A stretch of 64,000 nt of DNA from Chelonoidis abingdonii (Eukaryota; Chordata; Testudines; Testudinidae): the NCBI RefSeq assembly GCF_003597395.2, contig NC_133770.1:295647546-295711545 (forward strand). Direction: 5' to 3'. The translations under genes and the position numbers were made by a program. Positions 22,721 through 35,632 of the stretch are shown here, piece after piece. Below the pieces are notes generated by a model that worked only from the letters and a program-made list of their open reading frames with translations, searched no databases and was not told the origin of the DNA. Numbering within the stretch: position 1 is the stretch's first letter; the number at the start of each line of letters is the position of its first letter.

Positions 22721-24970
22721 TACGGCTCCTTTACACTGCCAGAGTGACGAAAAGGGGCCTTGGTGTATATGAAAATCAGGTCCAATGGCCTTATTGGCTT
22801 GAGAAGTATAAAAAAATTATGTCATAATTATACCAAATAGTAGTAGTAATGGATTATACTGTAGGCTGCTGCTGTTGCACTCAATGGGCCTCATTCTCAG
22901 TTACACTCGCAACACTCAGCGAAAGGGGATCTTAAGGTAAATGAAAATCAGACACAAGGACTTTCCAGTGGTGCAGGAAATGGTTAGATTTCTAAGGCAT
23001 GATTCTTCTCTCTTTTACACCTTGGTGAAGCTTCATGGATTTCAATGGACCTAGTCCCGAGTTACATGTATGTACATGAGATCAGAATCAGATCATTAAG
23101 CATTCTGGATACTCTCTCTTAGGTAATTATTACCTCAATATTTGCAAAATTTGCCACAGGCTCTTCAATCACCATAAGTGATCAAGGCCTTTGTTTTCCA
23201 TCTCATCTGAAGGGCACCATTCTCCAGAAGCAGAGCCCCTAATTCAATGCTGAGACACTGATTCGGCAATGAGTCAGAGAGAAAGGACTGCATCCTAAAA
23301 CGACTCATAGCAATATGCTCTGGGCTTCTTGAAGATCTCCCATCCAAACAGAAGTGAATCTCAAGCCCCCCGAGTTTACAAGATATGAGACGATCACAAA
23401 CTAGGAGGTATGATTGCATGGCCATGTTGCTCACACATACATATATTGGACATTTTGAAAGAGTTAGCACCATTTATTTGTAATGATATACAGTTCCTGG
23501 GTTTATTTTTAAAATAAAGCACTTCCATGAATGTTTGAGATGATTTTAAGAACCCGGTGCTCCAAATTATACCCTGAAGCTACCCAATAACAAAAAAAGA
23601 AACTTTCTGCTGCTTAGGAAAGCACTTCAACAGGCCATAGTTCATTGCCAGGAAAGATGAGTTGGCAGCGTAACCTCAGCTGATGAGTACTCTATCCATA
23701 CCACCTGGGCAAAGTATGTTCAGGGGCTTAGTCAGTATATTGAACATAAATATCCAGGTGGAAAAAAGAGACATGTTCACCCACACATGTGGACATGTAC
23801 CACACCCCTATTCACAGATGTATAAGACATCATACTGCATAAACTCTGAACTCCTACCAGCAGCAGGGATACTCACATGAACCCCACAAATGCTCTAGTT
23901 CTGAGTCAGCTTGACAATATTGTCTATAATTCCCTTCAAGTCAAATGGTTCAGTCTAAATATAATGAAGAATGTCTGGTCTGATATTTTAAACATAGAAT
24001 TCCCCCCTCCTGAGGAGACATGACTTCACTATGGCCTTGTCAACACAGCTAACTTTACTAAGCCACCTGTTTCCTGCAGCTGTCTGGCTGGTTTGCTAGC
24101 TCTACTAGATGCTTATGGCATGACCAGTCCTTACAAAAAGTTATGTTCCAATATGCAACCATGATAAATTTAGTTTATGTAAAGCTATTTTATCCTGTTG
24201 TTATTATGCCCAGTATCCATCAGGCTAAATTCACTCTTGGCCTTATGTAACAGACTCTGCCTCATTGACATGTCCTCCTGTACAATCTATATAGTACATT
24301 TCTCTCATAAAAACATAGAATCATTTGGGCCAAAACACGTGATGGACAAATTTTGTTGTAAACAAACCACTGGCCAAGATTCAAAAATTAAGATGATTAA
24401 ACTAACACCAAGCTACAGAAAATCATCTCCCCTGATAGTCTGAATGAAAAGATGCTTAGATGCTATCAAAATTCTTCTGCAAAACTGCCCCTTACCGCTC
24501 ACAAGCATCCATCTGAAAGTCCTAAACAAACCTTATCCCAATAAATATTTGATCACACAGATCCATTGTTTAGAGGAAAAGATGAGTTTAAATAAATGTT
24601 ATGGCTCAGACTTTGCTGAGGTTAAATTCCTGCATTCACTCATCTCATTTATCACTTGGACTGCAGCTGACTTGAATACCATTTCCAATGGTAAGCAGCT
24701 GTTTTGTAATGGGTTGCATTTACAATAAAATAAAACATACACACAGAAAGAAGATGCTTCAGCATAAAACACTCTCCGATCTGTAATCTCAGCCCGCCTT
24801 TCATATGAAGCCACTGGAGCAGGCAGAAAAGAAAGCACATTTTTTATCAGAACCACCTGCACCAGCCTATTTGTCATTGGACGTTAAAGCACAATACAGT
24901 TTAATTGTAAAAGGCATTGTTCATACAAAAATACCTTGCAAGTTCACAGGTTATTGCTATAATAAAGAAG
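22721..24970. other. Non-coding stretch, no gene seen
   Basis: Degenerate short foldback words occur near 22740-22790 and 23010-23090. The open frames of up to 102 codons at 23165-24877 lie on both strands and show no domain. No other repeat recognised. Confidence 0.4.
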
Positions 24971-24974
24971 TATG

Positions 24975-25830
24975 AGAGTAGGCAGGAACCGTGGACAAGG
25001 AGTCGCATGAGGGTGTAGCCCATTACTTCACTTTATCATTCATTTATTGTGTGCTGTATGATGTTATGATTAACTAACAAGCATATATAATACTTGTATA
25101 CTAAATAGATTTAAGTTGTAGGACAACAGAATAATAGATTGATCAGTAGTCAGAAGGGATACGTATGCATTAGGTATCTAGGTAAGTAGGGCAGAAACAC
25201 ACAGCCTACAGGCTGAGGCTTGTATGTTTTAGCTTAGCCATACTAGGCAATAGGCTTGAGAAATGCTGACATAAGTAAGTGACCAAAGAACGACCCTATG
25301 ATACAAGATTACGGGAAGAGATGTACCAGTGAGTAGCACTGCGAAAAATTAACTGTAAGAATAATTTTGAGTACAAGTCACATGCACAGTGTGTTAGGTG
25401 TAGTCAGAATCACAAGAGAAAAGAGGTCTCCCAGATTGGGTAAAATGAGTTCCCTGTGGGAAAACTCCAGCAAGAACCATCTCTCAACTGATGACCAATT
25501 GGCAAGGCAGCCATCAAACCTTAAGAATATAATTAAGGATGTGAGTATGACTATATTTCTAACTTGTGCATAGCTCTATATAGGATTTCTATGCGCTTGG
25601 GTACTCAAACTTAATTGTAACTTTAACAAAATTGACAAAACAAACTAGACCTTGTACTTGTCAATGTATGTATATGTCTTTATGTGTTCCTAGAGACCCT
25701 AAATCTGAAGCAAGTAGCAGAGGTGACTTTCACTCTGCTGAGCTGGAAACTGTTGCCATCAGAGCTGAACCCGCAGTGCTGCAACACAACATGACTAAAT
25801 TCACTTTAAATAAATAAAAAAGGTTAGAAA
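24975..25830. mobile_element. Possible LTR or other dispersed repeat, family unresolved
   Basis: The tone of the sequence (gtcgcatgagggtg..., ttttagcttagccatactagg, a late aataaataaa at 25808-25818) recalls turtle LTR elements and differs from the neighbouring DNA. I could not find TG/CA ends with a target duplication, so the identity and limits stay open. Confidence 0.3.
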
Positions 25831-26334
25831 GGACTCCTGTGAGTGAGTGGGGAAGTAGACCATAGAGCATGAATATAGGCATCCTGACAAGGTGGATTTT
25901 GACCTGCATGGGACAAACAAATTATTAGATCAATGCAAGTGAACAGACTGTTCAAGGTAGCTGTGATGATGGCAGCAAAGGTTCAACCCTGAAAATGAAG
26001 GAGAAAAAAAAAGGGGGGGAGAAGGGGGATTGAGAAAAGTCCAGAATCGGTAGAGGAGAAGGAAGATGTAGGGATATTGGGAGCAAGATGAGATGGTAGA
26101 AGAAGAGGAGATCAACAAAATGAGATGAAAGAGGAATGAAGAGCTGGAAAATGAGGGGATCAGTTATGGAAGCGGATGGCGGGGTTAGAGGGGGTGGAGG
26201 TTTTTGAAAGGGGCTGGTTAGTGTTAGTGTGTACAGACAAGTAATGCTTCAGCTTGGAGAACAGGAAGCAGTTATGATGGGAGGACTGCTGGGAAGGCAA
26301 CCTGCTCCTTACATGCCGCGAACCACAGTTTGAA

Positions 26335-28035
26335 AAAACTCTGATCTAGACCATCCCTGACAGGTGTTTGTATAACCTGTTCTTAAAGATCTTCAATGAC
26401 GGAGATTTTACAACCTTCCTAGGCAATTTATTCCAGTCCTTAACCACTCTGATAGTTAGGAAGTTTTTCCTAATGTCCAGCTTAAACCTCCCTTGCTGCA
26501 ATTTAAGCCCATTGCTTCTTGTCCTATCTTCAGAGGTTAAAGAGAACATTTTTTCTCCCTCCTCCTTGCAACAACTTTTTATGTCCCTGAAAACTGCTAT
26601 CATGTCCCCCCGTCAGTCTTCTCTTCTCCAGACTAAACACATCCAATTTCTTCAATCTTCCCTCATAAGTCATGTTTTCTAGACCATTAATCAATTTTGC
26701 TGCTCTTTTCTGGACTTTCTCCAATTTGTCAATGTCTTTTCTGAAATGTGGCGCCCAGAACTGGACACACTACTCCAACTGAGGCCTAATCAGCGCAGAG
26801 TAGAGCAGAAGAATTACTTCTTGTGTCTTGCTTACAACACTTTTGCTAATACAACCCAGAATGATGTTGCTTTTTTTGCAAGTGTTACACTGTTGACTCC
26901 TACTTAGCTTCTGATCCTCTAAGACCCGCAGATCCCTTTCTGCAGTACTCCTTTCTAGGCAGTCATTTCATATTTTGTATGTGTGCAACTGACTGTTCTT
27001 TCCTAAGTGGAGTACTTTGCATTTGTCTTTATTAAATTTCATCCTATTTAGTTCAGACCATTTCTCCAGTTTGTCCAGATCATTTTTACTTTTAATCCTG
27101 TCCTCCAAAGCAGTTGCAACCAATCCCAGCCTGGTATTGTTTGCAAACTTTATAAGCTTATTATTTAAATCACTGATGAAGATATTGAACAGAACCAGAC
27201 CCAGAACTGATCCCTGTTGGGCACCACTCAATATGTCCTTCCAGCTTGACTGCCAACCACTGATAACTGTGGAAATGGATTTCCAAGCAGTCGTGCATCC
27301 ACCTTATAGTAGTAGCTCCATCTAGGCTGTATTTCTCTAGTTTGTTTATGAGAAGGTCATGCGAGTCAGTATCGAAAGCCTTACTAAAGTCAAGTTATAC
27401 CACATCTGCCACTTCCCCATTATCCACTAGGCTTGTTACCCTGTCAAAGAAAGCTAGAAGGTTGGTTTGACATAATTTGTTCTTGACAAATCTCTGCTGA
27501 CTGTTACTTATCACCGTATTATCTTCTAGGTATTGGCAAATTGATTGCTTAATTATTGCTCCATTATTTTTCCAGGTACTGAAGTTAAGCTGATTGGTCT
27601 GTAATTTCACTTTTTTAGAGATTGGCATTATATTTCCCCTTTTCCAGTCCTTTGGAATCTCTCCTGTCTTCCATGATAATCGCAAATGGTTCATCCATCT
27701 CTTCAGTCAGCTTCGTGAGTATTCTAGGATGTATTTCATTAGACCCTGGTGACTTGAAGACATCTAACTTGTCTTAGTCATTTTTAACTTGTTCTTTCCC
27801 TATTTTGGCCTCTGATCCTACCACATTTTCACTGGCATTCACTATGTTAGACATCCAATTGCTACTAACCTTTTTGGTGAAAACTGAATCAAAAAAGTTA
27901 TTTAGCATTTCTGCCATTTCTACATTTTCTTTTATTGTTCCCCCAATCCCCTCATTGAGTAACAGATCTATCCTGTCCTTGGTCTTCCCCTTGTTTGTAA
28001 TGTATTTGTAGAATGTTTTTTTGTTACCCTTTGTG
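26335..28035 (-). mobile_element. CR1 LINE, about 1.7 kb of ORF2 3' part and 3' UTR, decayed
   Basis: On the minus strand, frames at 27694-27395 and 27231-26968 code for pieces of CR1 reverse transcriptase. One begins SGAQQGSVLGLVLFNIFISD, with the conserved (P)QGSVLGP-LFNIFI motif. It continues to FANNTRLG, where the usual FADDTKLG catalytic Asp-Asp has become Asn-Asn, then LEKWSELNRMKFNKDKCKVL. Stops and frameshifts separate the pieces, so the copy is dead. The segment 26346-26760 corresponds to the end of ORF2 (LRTNRFKLD- and DWNKLP-type motifs). Confidence 0.9.
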
Positions 28036-28039
28036 TCTC

Positions 28040-28700
28040 TAGAATTATAGATTCATAGCAACATTGGGCTGGAAGAGACCTCGAGAAGTCATCAAGTCCA
28101 GCTCCTTGTGCTATAGCAGGAACATGTAAACTTAGAACATCCCTGAAAGGTGTTTGTTCAACTTGTTTTTAAATGCTTCCGGTGATGGGGATTCCATGAC
28201 TTTCCTTGAAAGCCCACTCCAGAGCTTGACAACCCTTAGAGTTAGAAAGTTTTTCCTAATATTTAACCTAAATCTCCCTTGCTGCAGATTAAGCCCTTTA
28301 CTTTTTGTCCTACCTTCAGTGGACATGGAGAACATTTGATCATTGTCCTTTTTATAACAACCCTTAACACATTGGAAGACTGTTATCAGGTTCCCCTCTT
28401 AGTCTTCTTTTCTCAAGCCTAAACATGACCAGTTTTTTTAACCTTCCTCACAGGTCAAGTTTTCTAAATCTTTGATCATTTTTGTTACTCTCCTCTGGAC
28501 TCTTTCCAATTTGTCCACATCTTTCCTAAAGTGTGGTGCCTCAAACTGGACACAGTACTCCAGCTGGGGCCTCACTGGTACTAAGTAGTGCGGGATAATT
28601 ACCTCCTATGTCTTATAAACAACACACTTGTTACTACATCCCAGAATCATATTAGCATTTTTTGCAGCTACATCATATTGATAACTCATATTCAGTTTAT
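28040..28700 (-). mobile_element. Second CR1 LINE copy, 3' end
   Basis: It starts with the CR1 terminal word on the plus strand (attcatagcaacattgggctggaagagacc) and repeats the same antisense order already seen at 26346-26830, with different substitutions. The minus-strand frame 28335-28132 (STEGRTKSKGLNLQQGRF..) is the counterpart of that at 26603-26346. It is a separate insertion lying directly upstream of, or in, the first copy. Confidence 0.85.
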
Positions 28701-29104
28701 GGTCCACTATGAAGGTTAAGCCTGTCCAGTGCTGCACACACATATATACCAGGCCACTGAACATCCTCACTGAAATAATTAACTCAGTTATGCCTCTGGG
28801 CTAATGTAGCACCTCTTTCACTCATAAGATCATGGTCAGTAGAAATTCATCCACCACTTCCCCTGCTTGTAGTCCAGATACAGCAGACCAGATCTCAACT
28901 GGTATAAATCAAAAGTCAATGGAGCTATAGAGATTTACAGCAGCTGCCAAGGGTTCAAGACACACTATTAAGATATTATTTCTCTTCATTTAACTCCTGG
29001 ATAGGTACAGAGAGTATGTGTATTAACCTCTATCTACGTAGACATATGTGCCCCTCTCATCATCATATCTGACCACTTCAACATTTTAAAATATTTATCT
29101 TCAC

Positions 29105-29405
29105 AATATGAGGTGGGAAAGTGCTATTTCCCCTGCTTTACAGCTGGGGAACTGAGAAATAGAGTCTAAGGCCCAGATTTGTAAAAGTATTTAGGTGTTG
29201 CTGCACTCAGCATTGCAGCACCTAGCTGATTTAGGAGCATAATTCCAGTTTTCAAAAAGGATTTAGGCAGTGCCTAAAGACTTCAAAAAACTGGGCCTAA
29301 ATGACTTGCCATAGGTCTCTCAGAAAATCTGTTGGGGAGCTGGAACTTGAACCCATGCCTGGAACCCAAGTCTTAAAATAGTCCCCTAACCACTGGACCA
29401 GCTAT
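29105..29405 (-). repeat. MIR/CORE-SINE-type repeat
   Basis: In antisense order: 'gctttacagctggggaactgag', 'aatgacttgccataggtctctcag', 'tggaacttgaacccatgcctgg' and 'cctaaccactgg'. The middle (29175-29290) contains an unrelated palindromic stretch beginning 'ggcccagatttgtaaaag', probably a small insertion. Confidence 0.6.
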
Positions 29406-31579
29406 TCTTGTCTGCTACTAAAGAGATAAATTATTATTCAAGTTCACTTACGTACACAAGGCTGTGTTCATACATATATACATATATTATGAAGCAGATG
29501 CCCGTCTTCTGCAAGTACATCTGTGGCAAACTGAACAAGTCTCCAAGCACAAACGCAAACAGAGGAGGCCGCAAAGTCGTTGAAGATAAGCTACAGTGTG
29601 TTTCTTGCATGGGTTTTATGTAATGAGAAATTTCCAGTTTCCTCCATATAGATAGATAGACAGACAGATGGGAAGGAGGATGGGGGGAATCACAGCAGAG
29701 AAACAAACTGCTGCTGTCAACACAGATATCTTAGGCTGAGGGGAAGACAGTTGCAAAAGTAAAGTACCAGGCAAAGATGCTTAGCCGGAGCATACTTCCA
29801 TTTGTTTAAATATTTTTATCACTGGATGAAAACTATTTTGTAAGAGTTGAAGAAAAGCTATTTGCTTATGCTTTTTTATGGTCATGTCTCGGTTGCGGCC
29901 AGTGGTCCATGTTGCATGGCTGAAGCTACTGTTCTATGCTCTGTTTGAATACTATGCTAAGTAACCCATCACTTTAACTTTATTCCCAACAGAAATCCCT
30001 TTATTAAGGACTACAGTCAGTCTCAAACTCATATATTTCAACACATTCATAAAGAATATAAAGAAGAGATATGTAACAAATGCATTTAACCCAGCCTGCA
30101 TTTATAGGAGAACCCCAACATGCCCTAGGTTGTGGGTAACAGGAATATACAATGGCAAACTGACAGTTTAATAAAACAAGGAGCTACACAGAGAGAGAGC
30201 GTAGAGCAGCGCAACTAATGCTAATGGTTTTAAAGGGTGTGACATTCCAACCAGTAAAGCCCCTTTCAAGTTAAGCGGTCTACAAAGTCATCCAGCTCAG
30301 TCTGTCTCAAGTATGTACTTATAAACAACCAACACTAAGTATGTAAAATGGTGGTTTAGTTTGGCATAGTATTAGCCATACAGGATATTCTGTTCACTAT
30401 GCTATGAACTTAAGGGATCTGGAATGCAGATTCTACAAAGAGGCCAGAGTACAATCCCATGGATCATATCTAAAGTTTGTTGACAGGAAAATTCTGTTAA
30501 GCAGAGTTCAGTAATCTTGGGTTGTTCCAGGCATGTGGGGTAGTTCATGAACATACCCAATTTATTCCAACCACAACATTGCCTATAATGCATTATTGAC
30601 TACGAGATTTGTGCATAAAGGTGTGCTTCTGGCCCAAACATATATCCAGTGTTCCCCCTCTATAGATTTAGGTCGTGCCAATGTTTCACAGAAATGCTTC
30701 TGCCTGAACAGACATTAATAGTACATGCTTAATCACCTACAGTACCTATGATCAGACAATCAGGGCAGACTTTAAAAAGCATACTACTTCATCTCCTGTG
30801 AACAGAAGCCTGCAGTCTCTACTCAGGCAAAACTCCCAATGAGTTTTGCTGAGTAAGATCTTCAGAATTATGCCCTACACTAATTAGCAAAGAGAAGGTT
30901 CTAACTTTGGGCTTTAATACATTTATGTTTCAGAAAAACAAAGTTTACCTTAACAACTTTTGGTCTGTCTAATCCAATGTATGTACTAATGAAGCTTTAA
31001 TGGATTTGGGATTTTTTTCTCCCTGTCTTCATGCCTAGAAAGTATTGACCTCAAAAAGTCAGGCTGTTCGTTTTGGTCCAGCTATTTTCAAATAAGACTA
31101 ACTTTTTTTAATGTAATTTACTCTTGCTCTGACGACAACAAAATGAAAATTGCCTTAAACAGTGCTGAAAACCATTTCCTTACCCATTATTTACCAACTG
31201 CATCCTGTTTGCTGGCAACACTGAGTTGCTTGATTATAGGGAAACATTCCAGTAAGAAGAACATATATGGTTAAACGATGCACTTTTTATGCCATCCTTC
31301 TAAGAACAACAGTAGCTAATTGCTCAGTTTCCTACTGGGAAATGCCTCTAATATGCAGATCTCTAAATGACTACTCCAAATCCAAGTTGCCAACACTAGT
31401 CCATTAATCATATGAAAGACTTTAGCTTTCACTTAGTCTACTCTTTCTTATACTTCCAGATAGTGCAAGAACACAGCAGAGTTTGTGCCATGTGCTCATG
31501 GAAATAAAACAGCTTTCAACTGTTTTATTTTAAATAATGTTACTGAATGTATCTATACGATTTTTTTAGACCAACTTAC
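29406..31579. other. Non-coding, probably last-visible TSNARE1 intron
   Basis: Downstream of the TSNARE1 exon at 31580. A GATA/GACA run lies at 29650-29669. A short foldback unit occurs near 30805-30875 (ctactcaggcaaaactccc / gagttttgctgagtaag). I searched by eye for a minus-strand exon coding for the expected hydrophobic tail anchor and found none. Confidence 0.45.
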
Positions 31580-31662
31580 TTGGTGCCGACTGGCTTTAGC
31601 CAACTGCTCATTGGCTGATTCTACATTAGAAGATGCAGTCTCAATGTTGGCTTCAATACTAT
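31580..31662 (-). CDS. TSNARE1: TSNARE1 exon: C-terminal half of the SNARE helix
   Basis: An 83-nt internal exon. The acceptor is TTTACAG at 31669-31663 and the donor CAA|GTAAGT starts at 31579. It begins in phase 1 (its AT completes a Gly-type G from exon 43467-43539 to give Asp) and ends in phase 0. It codes for (D)SIEANIETASSNVESANEQ and then LAKASRHQ, the post-zero-layer half of a Qa-type SNARE motif with heptad-spaced Ile, Ala, Val and Leu. The ending ...ASRHQ is exactly that of mammalian TSNARE1 before its transmembrane exon, as I recall it. TSNARE1 is an endosomal Qa-SNARE-like protein that takes part in SNARE complexes in late-endosome traffic. If the donor is not used, the frame runs eight codons further to a stop, which would give a soluble form; this is speculation. 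Confidence 0.88.
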
Positions 31663-31699
31663 CTGTAAATTAAGATAATAGAAGGTAATTACATGGTAA

Positions 31700-32885
31700 A
31701 AAGCTAAAGGAATAATTCACACCAACAACAATGCAGTAATTTAACGGGGGGCATGAACAAACAGGAAAGACCCACACATCCTTTTGTCTGCAAGTTCGGA
31801 AAGTGAGGGGGTGCCCATAAGGACCACCCAAAATTTGGCAAAAAGAAGGAGTCTAAATCATCACAGAGGCAGAGTAACTGGTGAATATCATACAAAATGG
31901 AAAGGTTATGGGCCTGATCCAATGGAAAGAATCACGGACTCCAATGGATCAGGGCTTCTATACGACTGGTAATCTTACTGGATGGGAGTTACATTCTAAA
32001 ATGGGATACAGGAAGTATATCATGTTTGTGCTTCTTGATTTGTCCTGCTATAAAGATCTTCACTTTTTACCTCTGAGGGAAGAAAAAAACATTTGGAAAA
32101 GAAGGACTGATAACTACAGAGTGCAGCTGGTTGGGGGTGGGGGAAGGGATCAATACATGCCAGTCAAAGAAAGCAATATTTTAAATGGACACCAGTCCTG
32201 TGTTTAGAAACCAACATCTATGTTGCAAAAGCTGCAATTAAGAGTTAGATTGTGTTTCAAATAGAAATATCATAGTCACAGCCAATTAGTTCCCTCAGAG
32301 ACACGCACACAGCGACTACTGGTCTCAGTGGGAATGGAGTGAAAACTGCATGATGAGCTCAGGATTTGGCCCAGAAGCCTATCAAATTTGCCTTTACAAG
32401 GACAGATGGGAGCTATTATAATTCTATCAATCAGCCCAAAGGGTTCATTTACAGTCTTATGTTAATTTTAGTATACTACGGGAAAAATGACAGATTCTTT
32501 TCTCCCCCTTTTGTTTTCAGTGCTAGCAGAAAAAGTGGCATTAAATCACTTTCACACACATGTTCTAAAGCACTACCATCCAGTGCTCCCTCTGATCTCT
32601 CTTCTGTTGGACACTATTAGGTCAGCTCACAGTGCCTAGGTATTTCAGGAGTTTCTAGCAGTAGATTATCATACAGACAATGGAAAAAAAGCATGTCCTT
32701 TCCATTTGAAACCCAAGAGCTGTGTGGGAAGAGCAGAGTGGTGCCTGAGCATGTTCTTTAGGGCAGAGAAAGCTGTATGGGGCTGGGAGTGTCTCTCTCT
32801 TGATGTCTGTATAGCTATGGGAATTTAATCAGTGCTTGGTAAAAAGCAATTAACACGTGTGCCCAGCTTCCATGGCTGTCCATAT
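31700..32885. other. TSNARE1 intron, no further exon seen
   Basis: Non-coding. A decayed short foldback unit ('gggcctgatccaatgg' and 'actccaatggatcaggg') lies at 31908-31952, and another near 32310-32372. The open frames here overlap on both strands. Confidence 0.45.
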
Positions 32886-33287
32886 GGGCTTGTCTACACC
32901 GGGAAATTACTTTGTGATAAAACACAACTCTGAGGAGTCAAGGTAGATAACATGATGCTAAATGTGACTTAGCACATAGCATAGACAGGGAATATCAGGT
33001 GTAACATTTTGTCAGCTAGTTGTGGTTAGCCTTAAGGTTGATGAATCCTGGTCATGTGCCACATGCAGCACATTGTGCATACACTAAGAATATCATGCCA
33101 GCTGGGACAATGCTAAACAGGACAGTGCTTGTCTACAGAGATTCTCAGCTAGTATAATAAGTGCTGCTCCATGGAAGTCAATGGAGCTACAACAGTTTAC
33201 ATGAGCTGATCCTGTCTAAAGTTCTGTTACCATAACTCCACAAGGTCGTGCTCTAGTACAGTATAATCTCCTAATGTAGACAAGCCC
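32886..33287. mobile_element. MITE with gggcttgtctacac ends, 402 bp
   Basis: Left end gggcttgtctacac and right end aatgtagacaagccc form a 12- to 14-bp inverted repeat. This is the same terminal class as the MITEs at 22031 and 34294, but the interior is different. Inside it, at 33149-33218, sits a short foldback unit. It lies in the TSNARE1 intron. Confidence 0.75.
33149..33218. repeat. Short foldback unit inside a MITE
   Basis: gattctcagctagtataa ... gaagtcaatggagctaca ... tacatgagctgatcctgt. The ends pair imperfectly, and the loop holds the same 'aagtcaatggag' word as the copy at 19534-19611. It is either an insertion into the MITE or a shared internal module. Confidence 0.5.
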
Positions 33288-33293
33288 TTGGAG

Positions 33294-33550
33294 CAGGGCC
33301 GGCTCCAGGCACCGACGAATGAAGCAGGTGCTTGGGACGGCCAATGGGAAGGGGCGGCACATCCTGATCTTCAGCAGCGGGTCCCTCAGTCCATCTCAGA
33401 GTGAAAGATTCGCTGCCGAATTGCCACCAAGGAATGAGGCGGCATGATTGAGCTGTCACTGAAATGCCACCGATCGTGGCTTTTTTTTCTTTTTTTCCCC
33501 CTTTGCTGCTTGGAGTGGCAAAAAAGCCTGATCTGGCCTGCCTGGGAGTT
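33294..33550. mobile_element. GC-rich foldback element ('gggccggctccaggc' class)
   Basis: It begins cagggccggctccaggcacc and has a GC-rich interior with 'ggccaatgggaaggggcggc', a T-run at 33480-33499 and 'gctgcttggagtggcaaaaaagc'. The expected inverted end (gagccggccctg) is degraded to gatctggcctg. It starts six bases after the end of the neighbouring MITE. A familiar non-autonomous turtle repeat; the superfamily is probably hAT. Confidence 0.6.
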
Positions 33551-34293
33551 AGACACATGTACCTGGGTTGCAGAGAGGGGCCATGACACAAGGTAAATAA
33601 GGAAACAAGTGACTATCAGAAACAAGCCATAGCAAGTAACAGGAGACTTGCTCATTTTAGGAGCATAAAGCAAGGCAAGGCTGTCAGTTTATAGGAGATA
33701 TATTTAAAGAGGACAGTTAGTCTTTGTTCGATAATGGAACAGCCTTATACAGAAATTCAAAAAAAGTTCAGTACTCTGATGTGTCTAATCGAAGGAAAAG
33801 AGCTTGTTGTTTTCTTCCCTAGTGTTAGCTAGGATCCCAGGACATTGCACCTCTTATTTCATGAACAGCTGCAATTTAACAGGGCCTTTTCCTAGGGAAA
33901 TAACTTTTTGAGCATGGAAGAGCAACACAAAATTCTTTAGATTCCATGAGGTTTTTTTCAGAACAACCAGCATCATGCTTTGCAAACATTATATGTTACA
34001 TTGTTCCACAATGCAAACACCCAGAGTACAAGGGATCTTTACTAACTGATGACCTAAATGTTACATACGTAATGGTGTGTTACAGAGGAAAAACAAAAAA
34101 CTGGGCAAGCCGCCTGCCCAGCTGGCAGGTTCCTCTAATGTCCAGAACTCCAGCTTTGCCAGGAGTACAAAAGATTTGAGATGAAAGGTCCTAATTAACA
34201 TTTGCTATAGTAGCTTGCAATCCTAAGGGGCAGGGGAGAAACACTACAGAGCTAGCACTGCATGAAAAATGAGGCATACATAGGTAATGTGGT

Positions 34294-34586
34294 GGGCTTG
34301 TCCTCACTGCTAAAAAAAAGATGCATGTTTTACCTTGGAGATACTAACATGTATGAATTATCCCAAGGAAAAACAACATAGTGAAGACCAGCCACTTTAG
34401 TTTTACAATAAGGTAAACTCGCCGAAGTCAGCACCTGGAAGAGGCATAGAGCTGTTAAACATGTGATTTACCAGGCGGTAAAATGGAAGTGCCTGGTCTT
34501 CTCTGTGGTTTTACCTCAGGACAGCTCATGTGTGTTAGGTACTCTGAGGTAAAAAATGTACCTTTTTTAGCAGTGAAGACAAGTCC
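34294..34586. mobile_element. MITE with 25-bp terminal inverted repeats, 293 bp
   Basis: The left end gggcttgtcctcactgctaaaaaa matches the inverted right end ttttttagcagtgaagacaagtcc over about 24 bp with few mismatches. Inner segments also pair (tgttttaccttgg... / ...ctgaggtaaaaaatg), so the whole element can fold. No coding capacity. It lies in the TSNARE1 intron. Confidence 0.8.
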
Positions 34587-34774
34587 TGTGGAAACTTGTG
34601 ATTTCCACTGATTTACATACAAGGAAGAGAGTGAGAGGGATGTAGTCTAGGTGTCAAAACACAGACATGGCAGCCAAGAATTACTGGGGCCAGATTGCCC
34701 AGTCAATTATCTGTCCACCACTTCACTGATTTTAATAGGACGCCCTGCATGCACACAACAGGATGATCTCAGCT

Positions 34775-34925
34775 ACAATGACTCATTGTGTGGCCTCAGC
34801 CAAGTCACTTGGGCTGTGATTTGCAAATGGGCCTTAATCCTTCCTATCTCACAGGGGTATTAATCAATGATTATGAATTTTTTTGAAGAGAATAACATTA
34901 CTGAAGTGTTAAGCATTGTGATTTG
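34775..34925 (+). repeat. MIR SINE
   Basis: 'tgtgtggcctcagccaagtcacttggg', 'ttgcaaatgggccttaat', 'cctatctcacaggggtattaatcaatg': MIR order from core to 3' end, diverged. Confidence 0.6.
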
Positions 34926-35632
34926 CGTTTTATTTCATTACAGTGATAAACTGTTGTGAGAGAGAGCTGGGAAAGAACAGCTGATCCAGCACTCTGGCCA
35001 CTGCAACTCTAATTAGTTGCTCTAAAGTAGAACTGATTAAGAAGAACTGGACCTAATTGATGGATTGGGCTGGGCTGTGGAGAGCTAAAACGCTAATCAG
35101 CCCATTAGGCACAAGGTAGAAAAGACAGGGGAAGGCAGGGCAGGTGAGAAAGGGAACCTTTCGGAGTCACAGCCCAGAAGGATCTCCCAGGAGGAAGAGG
35201 CTTTCTGTGTAATCCCTCCTTGGCTAAGGGAGTTAAGGACAGTATGAAACTGTAAACAGGGGGCTGCACACTTCTGTGAAAGTGATGGGGAGAACACCAT
35301 AAAATAAACCACATGAGGTGCTTACCAGAAGAAGGTCTCCAACTATTTGTAACTTTAAAAGAGACTAGAATGAGACCCTATCCTGTCATAGCTCTGCTTA
35401 AGATCACCTGGTGTCTATGATCAACCCATGTTAATAGACAGCAAAATCTTCTATGTGAAATTACATAAGTGAAAGTGAATTCCAGACTTAATAGATTTAA
35501 GTCTAAGTGCTTGTGGTGGTGGGTTTTTTTCTTTTTTTGTTGCACTGTGTTGAACAGTCACAGGTTTTGTCATAGGACAAAATCAGGGTCCTTACAGTGG
35601 CCATTATTAACTGGTTTACTGGGCAGGTATTT

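Noticed and set aside
29650..29669. Direct GATA/GACA repeats as a possible CRISPR-like or regulatory array
   Set aside because: A short simple-sequence run without spacers; common in vertebrate DNA.
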